Origin: Bacillota bacterium
Lineage (GTDB): Bacteria > Bacillota_A > Clostridia > Acetivibrionales > DUMB01
DNA length: 5,170 bases
Reading direction: 5' to 3'
Assembly (NCBI GenBank): GCA_023621975.1
Contig: JAMOAC010000004.1
Coordinates: 1 to 5,170 of the forward strand
Both the position numbers and the translations under genes were made by a program. The notes below the pieces were generated by a model. That model did not search any database and was not told where the DNA came from. It saw only the letters and a list, made by a program, of their open reading frames with translations. Shown here piece after piece: positions 1 through 5,170 of the stretch. The stretch's first letter is position 1; each line of letters opens with the position of its first letter.

Positions 1-499
1 TGATCGGCTTATTTATTCTTACATTCGTATCCCCAGCTATGATAATAATGTCGAAAGCGTTTGATACTTGTACAAAGCCATCGATACTATCGCTCCTGCC
101 CATGTCTGTCACTGTAATAAGAGTAGTGCCATCCAGTTCATCCAAATCAAATGTATCCTTTTCTATTAAAAGTTCTACATCCCCTGCTTTAACTATTATA
201 TCCTTTGAATATTCATTTGCAGCTATTAATACATTTTCAGGAATTTCAATTGTTTTAGTTGCTGTAGTGCTTATACTGCTCAAATCAAAGTAAATTACGC
301 TCTCGCTGCTGTTCTTTATTTCATCAATGGCCTTTTCTTCGTTGATTGTTAATATTGTATTGTCTCCATCTGTTCTGATTTCTTCTTCACCTTGTTCAGA
401 ATCTTCCCCTGGTTCAGATTCCGGCCCTCCGGGGATTATAATAACCGGCCCTGGATTTTGCGGTTCTTCATTTTGTGGTTCTTCATTTTCCGGTTTTGC
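1..499 (-). other. Pro/Glu linker and start of C-terminal surface domain (residues 1359-1524, continues outside)
   Basis: Residues 1359-1402 form a flexible linker with two NEEPQ repeats, then GPVIIIPGGPESEPGEDSEQ. From 1403 comes an alternating helix and strand segment: ILTINEEKAIDEIKNS, VIYFDLSSISTTATKTIEIP, then VLIAANEYSKDIIVKAGDVELLI and NAFDIIIIAG. This style of domain often sits just before SLH cell-wall anchoring repeats in clostridial surface proteins. SLH repeats themselves are not in the window, so anchoring is a prediction. Confidence 0.6.
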
Positions 500-3400
500 T
501 ACATAGGTTTTACCCTTTTCTATTTGTACTTCGGCATATGAAATATCTCTGCCATATTCAACAGCCTGTTTAGCCGGTATATTTTCTCCGTTTACGTTAA
601 TATAGTCGTATTTTCCGGCAAATTTGGGAACCCAGGTGATATCATTTCCGTTTTCATTCTCATATGCATAAAATGTTGTTTCTTCAGTACCTTTTTGTTT
701 TACTCTTATTTCGTTGTTCCCAACAGGTATATAATCAACCTCCAAATCAGCTATTGCTTCCGGCAGGTGAGATAATGTTTCTACAGTACCCGAAAGTGCA
801 TTAACATTAACTCCAAGAAGCCATCCTATTGTCTGGCTAATGAGAGTAAACGAAACTTCAGGATAATCTGCGTTTTTCCCCTGGCTTCTGACAACATGAT
901 CTTCATCCAATCGATCAATAATGTATTCCATCCAATACCAGCCTTTTTCATCTTCACCATATGGGAAGAACGTATCAGGTAAATAAGTATATGCTTCTAT
1001 GTTAGGGGATTTGTAATTGTCGTCGTGCATTTTTTCATGAATATACTGAAGGAATCCGGTAGTCCTCTCACCAGGTGGTGTAATACCTTTCATAGCCATA
1101 AACCAGCTTCCTTCTTTAGCAAAGGAATCCAGCTTGTTACCATTGATATCATATCCTCTGTTATAATAATTCGCTTCGTTCAGCGGTACTCCCCAATCTT
1201 CTATAAAGTATTTTCTTAATCTCTCTGCGGCTTCATAGTATTTCTGAGCTTTTTCTTCATTGCCGATTTGCTCGAATAATTCAGCCAAAGCAACATTAGC
1301 TCTGTATTGGCAGGCAATTCCATCTCCTGCTTCGATCGGATGATCACCCATTTCATTGTAAGTAGCACTGCCAGCAAAGATACCCCTGTTAGTACCCTCA
1401 GCAACTCCGTTTACAATTTGCGTATCATGCAATTCTATAAAATCATTCATTATTCTCTCATAAAACGTTAACATATCTTCACTTATATAACGAGGATCAC
1501 CCGTCATTTTATACAGTTCGCAGCCTTTTTCAACCAGTTCAAACATTGCGGGTACTTCCCTGACAAAATTATCATCACTTCGATAGTCTATAAGCAGCGG
1601 GCTTCCGTCAAAATTCAATGCCCATAAAGAATACCATTTTCTTGCTTCTGTAGATGTATCGGCAAATGCCTTCAGCATACTGTAATTTTCTTCATTTAAG
1701 CCCAGAAATGCTGCTCCTGCCACCTGGTGTGCATAATCTCTTATATAGAAACCAGACCTGTGCTTATATCCAGCCCAGTATGAGGGGATATATTCATGCC
1801 CGTCCTCACCGGCAGAGCCTTCATACATATTAATGACACCGGTTTTACCAGTCTGTACCCATTGCAAAGCCTTTTGTACACTCCACATAAAGGCTTGTTG
1901 CAATTTTTCATTGGATGATTTCGCCACAGGAGATTTGTCTGCAATTTTGCAAATTACAGTCCATACCTTTTCTACATTGTCTGATGATGTTACAGTATAT
2001 TGCACGGGGTTTTCAAAATTCTGCGCTTCGTCAACTGATGGATAAATAGAAGCACCTTCGGATACTTCAATTACGGTAGGCTTCAATGCACTGACATCGC
2101 TTCCGTACGGCATTGTAAATTCAATCCTGGCTTCTTTCTTTGATATGATAGCCTCTCCAATCATATCTTTTACAACAAAGCGCAATATATTGTTAAACCC
2201 TGAAGCCTCTCCGATTTTCAGCAGTTCAACTTCATCAATTTGTATATATCCGTCATTACTGCCAGTTATTACTACTTTAACTTTTTCACCTTTTTCAAGC
2301 ATGAAACTTTCAGTAGTAACCTTACTGTATTCACCATTGCCGCCGCCTGATGATGAAGCTATTTCAGTTCCGTCAGAATATAAAACAGATATGGTTGCCT
2401 TTGCATTAGAACCACTTTCGTTATAAGCCGAACCAATATAAGCTGAAAGTATATATTCTCCACTTTCCTCAATATTAATTTCCTGGCTGATCCGGCTATT
2501 AGCATTTGGCGCTAAATACCCCACAACAAGTCCGTCATAAGTGCCTAAAACTCCTGCACTGGATTTATTCCTTATAGTGGCACTGTTCTCAAAAGTCCAT
2601 TTATCCCAATCTTCTTCAAATCCAGGATTCTTTATGAAGTTCTTATCAACAATATCCGTAGGTTCGCTTGCTATGGTATCGGACTTTCCTCCATAAACAT
2701 CTACTGCTGTTACTTTGAATATAATGCGCTTACCCCTGTATTCTTCTTTAACATGGAGTATGTTATTATTCTCACCTTCTATTTTCGTATACTCGTCATT
2801 ATCACCAATATACCATTCATATATACTGTCACCTTCATCATGACCATCCGGGTCCTGATACATATAGCTTCCTACAAGGTCATACCCTACACGGGCTTTT
2901 CCTGTTATTACCGCATTACTTGCCACTGGAGGTTCATTCGGAATCTTGGATATATCGAGCATAAATTCAACATCATCAATATAAATGGTGCCCTTTTTGC
3001 TGATAAACTTGACGACGATAAAATCATTTCCTTCAACAGAAATATCTTCTATACGAACCTCCGAAAAAATGTCTCCGGTAGCATTAATATTAGCTTCTTT
3101 TATTTTTACGCCGTTTTTGAATATTTCAACTGCAGCTTCATTACCATCCAGGGCTTTGGCATAAGCTTTCAGACAATATATGCCGCTTTGTCCTGGCAGG
3201 AAATCTTGAGCTGCTTCCGCAACCGTATATTCACCATTGGTTCCCGAATTGGTTGCAACCATTTTAAGACTCATGTTTCCTGTTCTGACAGTATCAGAGT
3301 CTATTGAAGTTTGACCTGTAAATGTCCAGTAACCGGTACCTTCCTCAAATCCGCCGTTGGCAATCCTGTTAACAATTTTAGCTTTGTCCAGTACAAATGA

Positions 3401-4573
3401 AAAATGGTCTGCGTTAACCCATGACTGGCCGCCTGTTACATATACCTCAACAACATCGTCCTGCTTCAAAGCAATATCCTTAATGACGTATTCTTTATAA
3501 CTGCTATCACTGCTGAGAGAAAGCTCACTGATAATGTCACCGTCTTTATACTTAACGCCTATTTTGGAGCCGGGACCGCCGGTTGAAATCCAGCCAGAAA
3601 ATTTATATATACCTGTGACGTCAATAACTACTTCCTGTGATATACGATTTTGGCTGCCACCGTCCAGGTAAGCATGATAGCCTCCACCAGACGGGTAAGG
3701 ATTATTTGTTGCGTGCGCACCTCCACCTTTAATTGTCCAGCCTTGAGCCTGATTGTCAAAATCAGGATTGACCAGTAAATTGCCTTCGTACTGCTTTCTG
3801 GAAACAATTATCTCGGGTAATTCACCTTCATCTACTATTAGCATATTGATAGTCAACTTTTCATATCTTTTAACTTCAACCAAAACAGAGTAATTACCTG
3901 TAACAACGCCATCAATGCTATATGATCCGTCAATTGCGATTGTAGCACTGTATACTTTTGATGCATCATCACTGTTTGTAAAAGTGATTTTACCATCAGT
4001 GACATATTCGCCTGTGCTGGATCTGACTTTGCCTGTAATATTTACGTTTTCCACAATTATTGAATCGCTTCCGAAAAAGAATAGATCACAATTGACCCAT
4101 GAATTGCCAGAAGTAATATAAATCTGTACTTCATCGCCCTTTTTAAGAGATATATCGGTTAATTCGTATTTTTTATAGGGACCGCTGTCAAGAGCTATTT
4201 CCTTAATTGTCTCGCCGTTCTTATACCGGATACCAAAAACCGAACCTGACCCTCCGCATGAAATCCATCCATTGACCTTGTAAATCGCATCCTTCGGAAT
4301 TACAATGTCCTGACTGAGTGTTTTTCTTCCATCAAGATAAGCATGGGTACCTCCACCTGGATTGGGATAAGGGTTGTTTGTTGCCGTTCCTGTTCCGCTT
4401 ATGAAGTTCCAGCCGGTCCTACCGGCACTAAAATCAGCATTAGCTAATAAATTAACAAGTTTTGGACCTTCGTCCCCTTCAGCATACACAATTGCTGAAT
4501 ACACAGGGATTGATGTAAATAACATCATTACGGCAATAAACAGAGCAAGTGCTTTTCTTTTTCTTATCGACAT
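1..4573 (-). CDS. Large secreted multidomain six-hairpin glycosidase-like surface protein (3' end beyond window)
   Basis: The reading frame is open from ATG at 4571-4573 to the left edge, giving at least 1524 codons with no stop. An AGGAGG ribosome binding site 7 bases upstream fixes the start. The N terminus is a signal peptide, so the protein is exported. Domains in order are: binding-like module 42-168, Cna-B-like domain 170-261, second copy of the binding module 266-394, divergent binding module 400-540, Ig-like 544-642, fourth binding module 644-788, second Ig-like domain 791-881, catalytic region 882-1358, Pro/Glu linker 1359-1402, and a further domain that runs off the edge. The catalytic part looks like an alpha/alpha-barrel glycosidase (motifs SGFYIRDYAHQ, REVPAMFELVEKG, YNEMGDHPIEAGDG). 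The role inferred is hydrolysis of an unidentified glycan at the cell surface, next to a sugar importer. Secretion and modularity are well supported; the GH family and substrate are unknown. A lyase or an inactive binding protein cannot be excluded. Confidence 0.93.
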   Translation of the reverse strand, partial: MSIRKRKALALFIAVMMLFTSIPVYSAIVYAEGDEGPKLVNLLANADFSAGRTGWNFISGTGTATNNPYPNPGGGTHAYLDGRKTLSQDIVIPKDAIYKVNGWISCGGSGSVFGIRYKNGETIKEIALDSGPYKKYELTDISLKKGDEVQIYITSGNSWVNCDLFFFGSDSIIVENVNITGKVRSSTGEYVTDGKITFTNSDDASKVYSATIAIDGSYSIDGVVTGNYSVLVEVKRYEKLTINMLIVDEGELPEIIVSRKQYEGNLLVNPDFDNQAQGWTIKGGGAHATNNPYPSGGGYHAYLDGGSQNRISQEVVIDVTGIYKFSGWISTGGPGSKIGVKYKDGDIISELSLSSDSSYKEYVIKDIALKQDDVVEVYVTGGQSWVNADHFSFVLDKAKIVNRIANGGFEEGTGYWTFTGQTSIDSDTVRTGNMSLKMVATNSGTNGEYTVAEAAQDFLPGQSGIYCLKAYAKALDGNEAAVEIFKNGVKIKEANINATGDIFSEVRIEDISVEGNDFIVVKFISKKGTIYIDDVEFMLDISKIPNEPPVASNAVITGKARVGYDLVGSYMYQDPDGHDEGDSIYEWYIGDNDEYTKIEGENNNILHVKEEYRGKRIIFKVTAVDVYGGKSDTIASEPTDIVDKNFIKNPGFEEDWDKWTFENSATIRNKSSAGVLGTYDGLVVGYLAPNANSRISQEINIEESGEYILSAYIGSAYNESGSNAKATISVLYSDGTEIASSSGGGNGEYSKVTTESFMLEKGEKVKVVITGSNDGYIQIDEVELLKIGEASGFNNILRFVVKDMIGEAIISKKEARIEFTMPYGSDVSALKPTVIEVSEGASIYPSVDEAQNFENPVQYTVTSSDNVEKVWTVICKIADKSPVAKSSNEKLQQAFMWSVQKALQWVQTGKTGVINMYEGSAGEDGHEYIPSYWAGYKHRSGFYIRDYAHQVAGAAFLGLNEENYSMLKAFADTSTEARKWYSLWALNFDGSPLLIDYRSDDNFVREVPAMFELVEKGCELYKMTGDPRYISEDMLTFYERIMNDFIELHDTQIVNGVAEGTNRGIFAGSATYNEMGDHPIEAGDGIACQYRANVALAELFEQIGNEEKAQKYYEAAERLRKYFIEDWGVPLNEANYYNRGYDINGNKLDSFAKEGSWFMAMKGITPPGERTTGFLQYIHEKMHDDNYKSPNIEAYTYLPDTFFPYGEDEKGWYWMEYIIDRLDEDHVVRSQGKNADYPEVSFTLISQTIGWLLGVNVNALSGTVETLSHLPEAIADLEVDYIPVGNNEIRVKQKGTEETTFYAYENENGNDITWVPKFAGKYDYINVNGENIPAKQAVEYGRDISYAEVQIEKGKTYVAKPENEEPQNEEPQNPGPVIIIPGGPESEPGEDSEQGEEEIRTDGDNTILTINEEKAIDEIKNSSESVIYFDLSSISTTATKTIEIPENVLIAANEYSKDIIVKAGDVELLIEKDTFDLDELDGTTLITVTDMGRSDSIDGFVQVSNAFDIIIIAGDTNVRINKPI
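462..490. repeat. 15-bp tandem repeat encoding NEEPQ twice
   Basis: Two adjacent units (462-475 and 477-490) share GGTTCTTCATTTT at 15-base spacing. On the coding strand each unit gives Asn-Glu-Glu-Pro followed by Gln, within the Pro/Glu linker. The period is a multiple of three, so copy-number change would keep the frame. Confidence 0.8.
500..1930 (-). other. Six-hairpin (alpha/alpha-barrel) glycosidase-like catalytic region (about residues 882-1358)
   Basis: The region is mostly helical with repeated helix-turn-helix spacing and motifs between the helices, as expected for a six-hairpin glycosidase. Visible conserved-looking motifs are MYEGSAG (E918), RSGFYIRDYAHQ (R945, D946), LIDYRSDDNFVREVP (D1000, D1001, E1006), NGVAEG (E1059), YNEMGDHPIEAGDG (E1074, D1077, E1081, D1084), GSWFMAMKG (W1157) and DYPEVSF (E1239). 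The acidic cluster at 1074-1084 and E1059 are the best guesses for catalytic or substrate-binding residues; this is inference. After GWLLGV (about 1250) the sequence changes to beta strands, probably a C-terminal sandwich packed on the barrel. I do not recognise a numbered GH family. Confidence 0.7.
1931..2203 (-). other. Second Ig-like domain before the catalytic region (about residues 791-881)
   Basis: The segment contains ISKKEARIEFTMPYGSDVSA, then LKPTVIEVSEGASIYPS, and then VQYTVTSSDNVEKVWTV. The pattern 'i....i.v.vp.gtdvs.L.p.i.vs.ga.i.P..g...f..p..YtVta.dg..k.W.V' is a common Ig-like repeat (DUF5018-like) in bacterial surface proteins. It links the fourth binding module to the catalytic region. 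Confidence 0.6.
2210..2644 (-). other. Fourth carbohydrate-binding-like module (residues 644-788)
   Basis: It opens NFIKNPGFEEDWDKW and closes with GYIQIDEVELL, again the typical ends of a CBM-like beta sandwich. An SRISQEINI strand matches NRISQEVVI of copy 2 and TLSQDIVI of copy 1, and the following 'SGEYILSAYIG' matches 'TGIYKFSGWIS'. It is therefore a more distant relative of the duplicated pair, with a longer central loop rich in Ser and Gly (SSSGGGNG). Confidence 0.65.
2648..2944 (-). other. Ig-like surface-protein domain (about residues 544-642)
   Basis: The domain starts PNEPPVASNAVITGKARVG and contains SYMYQDPDGHDEGDS followed by YEWYIGD. The 'G.Y.Y.DpDGD.Eg.S.y.W' arrangement is a recurring Ig-like fold in exported clostridial and Paenibacillus enzymes. 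The Asp-rich DPDGHDEGD turn may bind calcium, which is inference. It ends in a FKVTAVDVYGGKS strand and likely spaces the binding modules. Confidence 0.6.
2954..3376 (-). other. Divergent carbohydrate-binding-like module (about residues 400-540)
   Basis: The module opens NRIANGGFEEGTGYW and closes with GTIYIDDVEFML. This 'N-GGFEEG...W' opening and 'iyIDDVef' closing strand are the hallmark ends of CBM4_9-like and related beta-sandwich carbohydrate-binding domains. An internal VRTGNMSLKM segment corresponds to the usual 's.h.G..slk' strand. It lacks the NNPYP and HAYLDG motifs of the duplicated pair, so it probably has a different ligand or a structural role. Confidence 0.65.
3392..3778 (-). 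repeat. Duplicated carbohydrate-binding-like module, copy 2 (residues 266-394)
   Basis: This second copy begins LLVNPDFDNQAQGW and ends SWVNADHFSFV. It aligns with copy 1 almost without gaps: W279 matches W55, the ATNNPYP motif falls at the same distance, HAYLDG recurs at 300-305, and W385 matches W159. Similarity is also visible in the DNA around 3668-3712 compared with 4340-4384. Copy 2 replaces C162 of copy 1 with A388. The pair probably arose by internal duplication and then diverged. Confidence 0.75.
3791..4066 (-). other. Cna-B or carboxypeptidase-regulatory-like beta domain (about residues 170-261)
   Basis: The segment starts VNITGKVRSSTGEYVTDGKI, continues through a strand with SDDASKVYSATI, and reaches DGSYSIDGVVTGNYSVLVEV. 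The order 'G-x-V...G...v.dg.i...t..DGsYsi.gv..GnYsv' is characteristic of CarboxypepD_reg or Cna-B type domains in bacterial surface proteins. It sits between the two copies of the duplicated binding module and probably acts as a rigid spacer. No obvious enzymatic motif is visible. Confidence 0.6.
4070..4450 (-). repeat. Duplicated carbohydrate-binding-like module, copy 1 (residues 42-168)
   Basis: This is a beta-rich module of about 127 residues that begins LLANADFSAGRTGW and ends SWVNCDLFFFG. Together with copy 2 (3392-3778) it shares ATNNPYP, a GGG(T/Y)HAYLDG turn, a GWIS strand followed by a G-rich turn, an I(R/K)YK(N/D)G hairpin, and the terminal SWVN. The opening 'N-x-DF...GW' and the strand pattern are typical of jelly-roll carbohydrate-binding modules (CBM4_9-like fold). 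Shared aromatic positions W55, Y69, Y79 and W159 could form a binding face. Family membership is inferred from pattern only. Confidence 0.75.
4481..4573 (-). other. Signal peptide of the large enzyme (residues 1-31)
   Basis: The first residues MSIRKRK give a basic n-region, followed by a hydrophobic core ALALFIAVMMLF and a polar end with a small-residue motif. The most likely cleavage is after VYA (residues 29-31), leaving an acidic mature N terminus EGDEGP. There is no lipobox cysteine, so this looks like a type I Sec signal rather than a lipoprotein. The exact cleavage site is inferred; SIPVYSA at residues 21-27 is an alternative. Confidence 0.85.
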
Positions 4574-4580
4574 TGTTATT

Positions 4581-4586
4581 CCTCCT
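4581..4586 (-). promoter_or_regulatory. Shine-Dalgarno site of the large enzyme gene
   Basis: The minus strand reads AGGAGG seven bases before the ATG at 4571-4573. It is a full consensus match and decides the start codon. No competing start with a comparable site lies upstream in this frame. Confidence 0.9.
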
Positions 4587-4625
4587 ATTTCTAAATTTTT
4601 TGAAAATTTCTTAATAAACATCCAA

Positions 4626-4655
4626 AATATATAGTCAGGCTTACAATTTTGACAT
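4626..4655 (-). promoter_or_regulatory. Weak candidate sigma-A promoter for the large enzyme gene
   Basis: On the minus strand ATGTCA (4650-4655, four of six matches to TTGACA) is followed after 18 bases by TATATT (4626-4631, five of six matches to TATAAT). Transcription would begin roughly 45-50 bases before the start codon. The site lies just past the hairpin at 4665-4705, which fits an independent promoter behind a terminator. The region is AT-rich, so chance matches are easy. No catabolite-repression (cre) operator was recognised. Confidence 0.35.
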
Positions 4656-4664
4656 AAAGTAATC

Positions 4665-4705
4665 TGCAAAAGCCAATCAGGTCACAGACCCTCTTGGCTT
4701 TTGCA
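4665..4705 (-). terminator. Strong intergenic hairpin, probable terminator after the solute-binding protein gene
   Basis: Arms 4665-4676 and 4694-4705 are perfect 12-bp complements (TGCAAAAGCCAA against TTGGCTTTTGCA). Inside, GGTC (4680-4683) pairs with GACC (4687-4690) around a 3-base loop. It begins about 74 bases after the solute-binding protein stop and precedes the enzyme promoter region. The tail on the minus strand (GATTACTTTATG) is only weakly U-rich, while the plus-strand tail (AAATTTTTATTTATT) is a good U tract. It may therefore act in both directions, only partially terminate minus-strand transcripts, or serve to stabilise the upstream mRNA. Confidence 0.6.
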
Positions 4706-4779
4706 AATTTTTATTTATTAACAGTTCACGTAATAAAGCTCCTTGCCGTAACGTTCTGCTTACATAATTTTATATCCAA

Positions 4780-5170
4780 TTAACTATTTTCCTGAGCTTT
4801 TCTAAGTCTTTCGAATTCTGTCTTCATGTTTTCAGAGAACTGCCTGGGAGTAATCTTTCCACCGATAAGGGCTTGGGAGTTCTTGCACATTACATCCCAC
4901 ATTCCGTTTGGAAGGTAAACTCTGTCAAAGTATTCGAAGGTGCGTATATCCTTATATCTTTCATATGTATCGGTCATATCTCCAAGATCAACCGTTACAC
5001 CCTCTATAGCAGGAGGCAGTTTTGTAAATTCACACATTTTCTTCACATTTTCAGGCTGAGCACAGAAGTCTACTACATCCATTGCAGTTTCAATATTTTT
5101 GGAATCCTTCCAAACTCCTATCGTTGATTTTTCTCCGCCTGCAAAAGTAGGAGTATCCCCTTCTACCATT
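4780..5170 (-). CDS. ABC sugar transporter extracellular solute-binding protein, C-terminal part (5' end beyond window)
   Basis: The frame enters from the right edge and ends at TAA (4780-4782), leaving about 129 complete codons. The Met at 5167-5169 is probably internal because the frame is still open at the edge. The visible part matches the C-terminal lobe of family 1 extracellular solute-binding proteins: a GGEKSTIGVWKDSKN stretch, then a helix AMDVVDFCAQPENVKKMC (the position where these proteins usually read 'fl.fl.spe.qk'), a region rich in aromatic residues ending in YLPNGMWDVM, and a final amphipathic helix GGKITPRQFSENMKTEFERL. Such proteins are lipid-anchored outside the membrane and deliver mono- or oligosaccharides to an ABC permease. 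The ligand cannot be deduced. No permease genes follow it within the window, so they would have to be upstream (to the right) or elsewhere. The large enzyme gene follows on the same strand after 206 bases, which suggests a shared glycan-use role. Confidence 0.85.
   Translation of the reverse strand, partial: MVEGDTPTFAGGEKSTIGVWKDSKNIETAMDVVDFCAQPENVKKMCEFTKLPPAIEGVTVDLGDMTDTYERYKDIRTFEYFDRVYLPNGMWDVMCKNSQALIGGKITPRQFSENMKTEFERLRKAQENS

Noticed and set aside
39..293. Plus-strand open frame of 84 codons
   Set aside because: It is antisense to the C-terminal domain of the large protein, which reads well in its own frame. The Ser/Ile/Val-rich product has no family resemblance.
1216..1404. Minus-strand open frame of 62 codons in another frame, and a similar one at 1741-1944
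   Set aside because: Both overlap the catalytic region, whose continuous in-frame translation carries clear motifs at these positions. They are frame shadows, not signs of a frameshift.
2753..3307. Plus-strand open frame of 184 codons
   Set aside because: It lies wholly inside the large minus-strand gene, antisense to the third binding-like and Ig-like modules. Its translation has no recognisable domain and shows the hydrophobic, Ile/Phe/Tyr-rich bias expected of an antisense shadow. No ribosome binding site is apparent.
4593..4610. AT-only inverted repeat (AAATTTT/AAAATTT) just upstream of the ribosome binding site
   Set aside because: The stem has only A-T pairs and lies in very AT-rich leader DNA, so it would be unstable and is likely by chance. 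It does not resemble a riboswitch or attenuator.
4716..4750. AAGGAG followed by a GTG and a three-codon frame on the minus strand
   Set aside because: The frame reads GTG AAC TGT TAA, too short to be a meaningful leader peptide, and it lies upstream of the hairpin without a plausible attenuation arrangement.
4873..5127. Plus-strand open frame of 84 codons
   Set aside because: It is antisense to the solute-binding protein, whose C-terminal lobe is recognisable. There is no independent evidence for translation.
1..5170. CRISPR array, tRNA or rRNA, insertion sequence, phage or toxin-antitoxin content
   Set aside because: No regularly spaced repeats, cloverleaf-like sequence, transposase or integrase motifs, or short two-gene modules were seen. 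Almost all of the window is taken by two convincing minus-strand genes.

Overview
The window looks like part of a carbohydrate-uptake and degradation locus from a low-GC Gram-positive bacterium, most likely a polysaccharide-degrading member of the Clostridia or a Paenibacillus-like Firmicute. That assignment is inference. It rests on AT-rich codon use, a strong AGGAGG ribosome binding site, a Gram-positive style signal peptide, and a secreted multidomain enzyme whose C-terminal part resembles the region that precedes S-layer homology (SLH) repeats in clostridial surface proteins.

All recognisable coding sequence is on the minus strand, so the window reads right to left. At the right edge (4780-5170) is the C-terminal part of an extracellular sugar-binding lipoprotein of an ABC importer; its start is outside the window. 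A 206-base intergenic region follows (4574-4779). It holds a 12-bp perfect inverted repeat with a nested 4-bp stem, a weak candidate promoter, and a Shine-Dalgarno sequence. From 4573 to the left edge runs one uninterrupted gene of at least 1524 codons whose end lies outside the window. Both ends of this gene are in the same reading frame, and spot checks along it show no frameshift or stop.

The large protein, from N to C terminus, contains: a signal peptide (1-31); a jelly-roll carbohydrate-binding-like module (42-168); a small Cna-B or carboxypeptidase-regulatory-like beta domain (about 170-261); a second copy of the first module (266-394); a third, divergent carbohydrate-binding-like module (about 400-540); an Ig-like domain with a DPDGHDEGDS motif (about 544-642); a fourth binding-like module (644-788); a second Ig-like domain (about 791-881); an alpha/alpha-barrel (six-hairpin) glycosidase-type catalytic region with a C-terminal beta part (about 882-1358); a Pro/Glu-rich linker (1359-1402); and the beginning of a C-terminal domain (1403 onward). 

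Taken together, a plausible model is that the surface-attached enzyme trims a glycan held by its binding modules and that the neighbouring ABC importer takes up the released sugars. The substrate cannot be read from the sequence, and I cannot place the catalytic domain in a numbered GH family. I see no RNA genes, CRISPR array, mobile element or phage feature.
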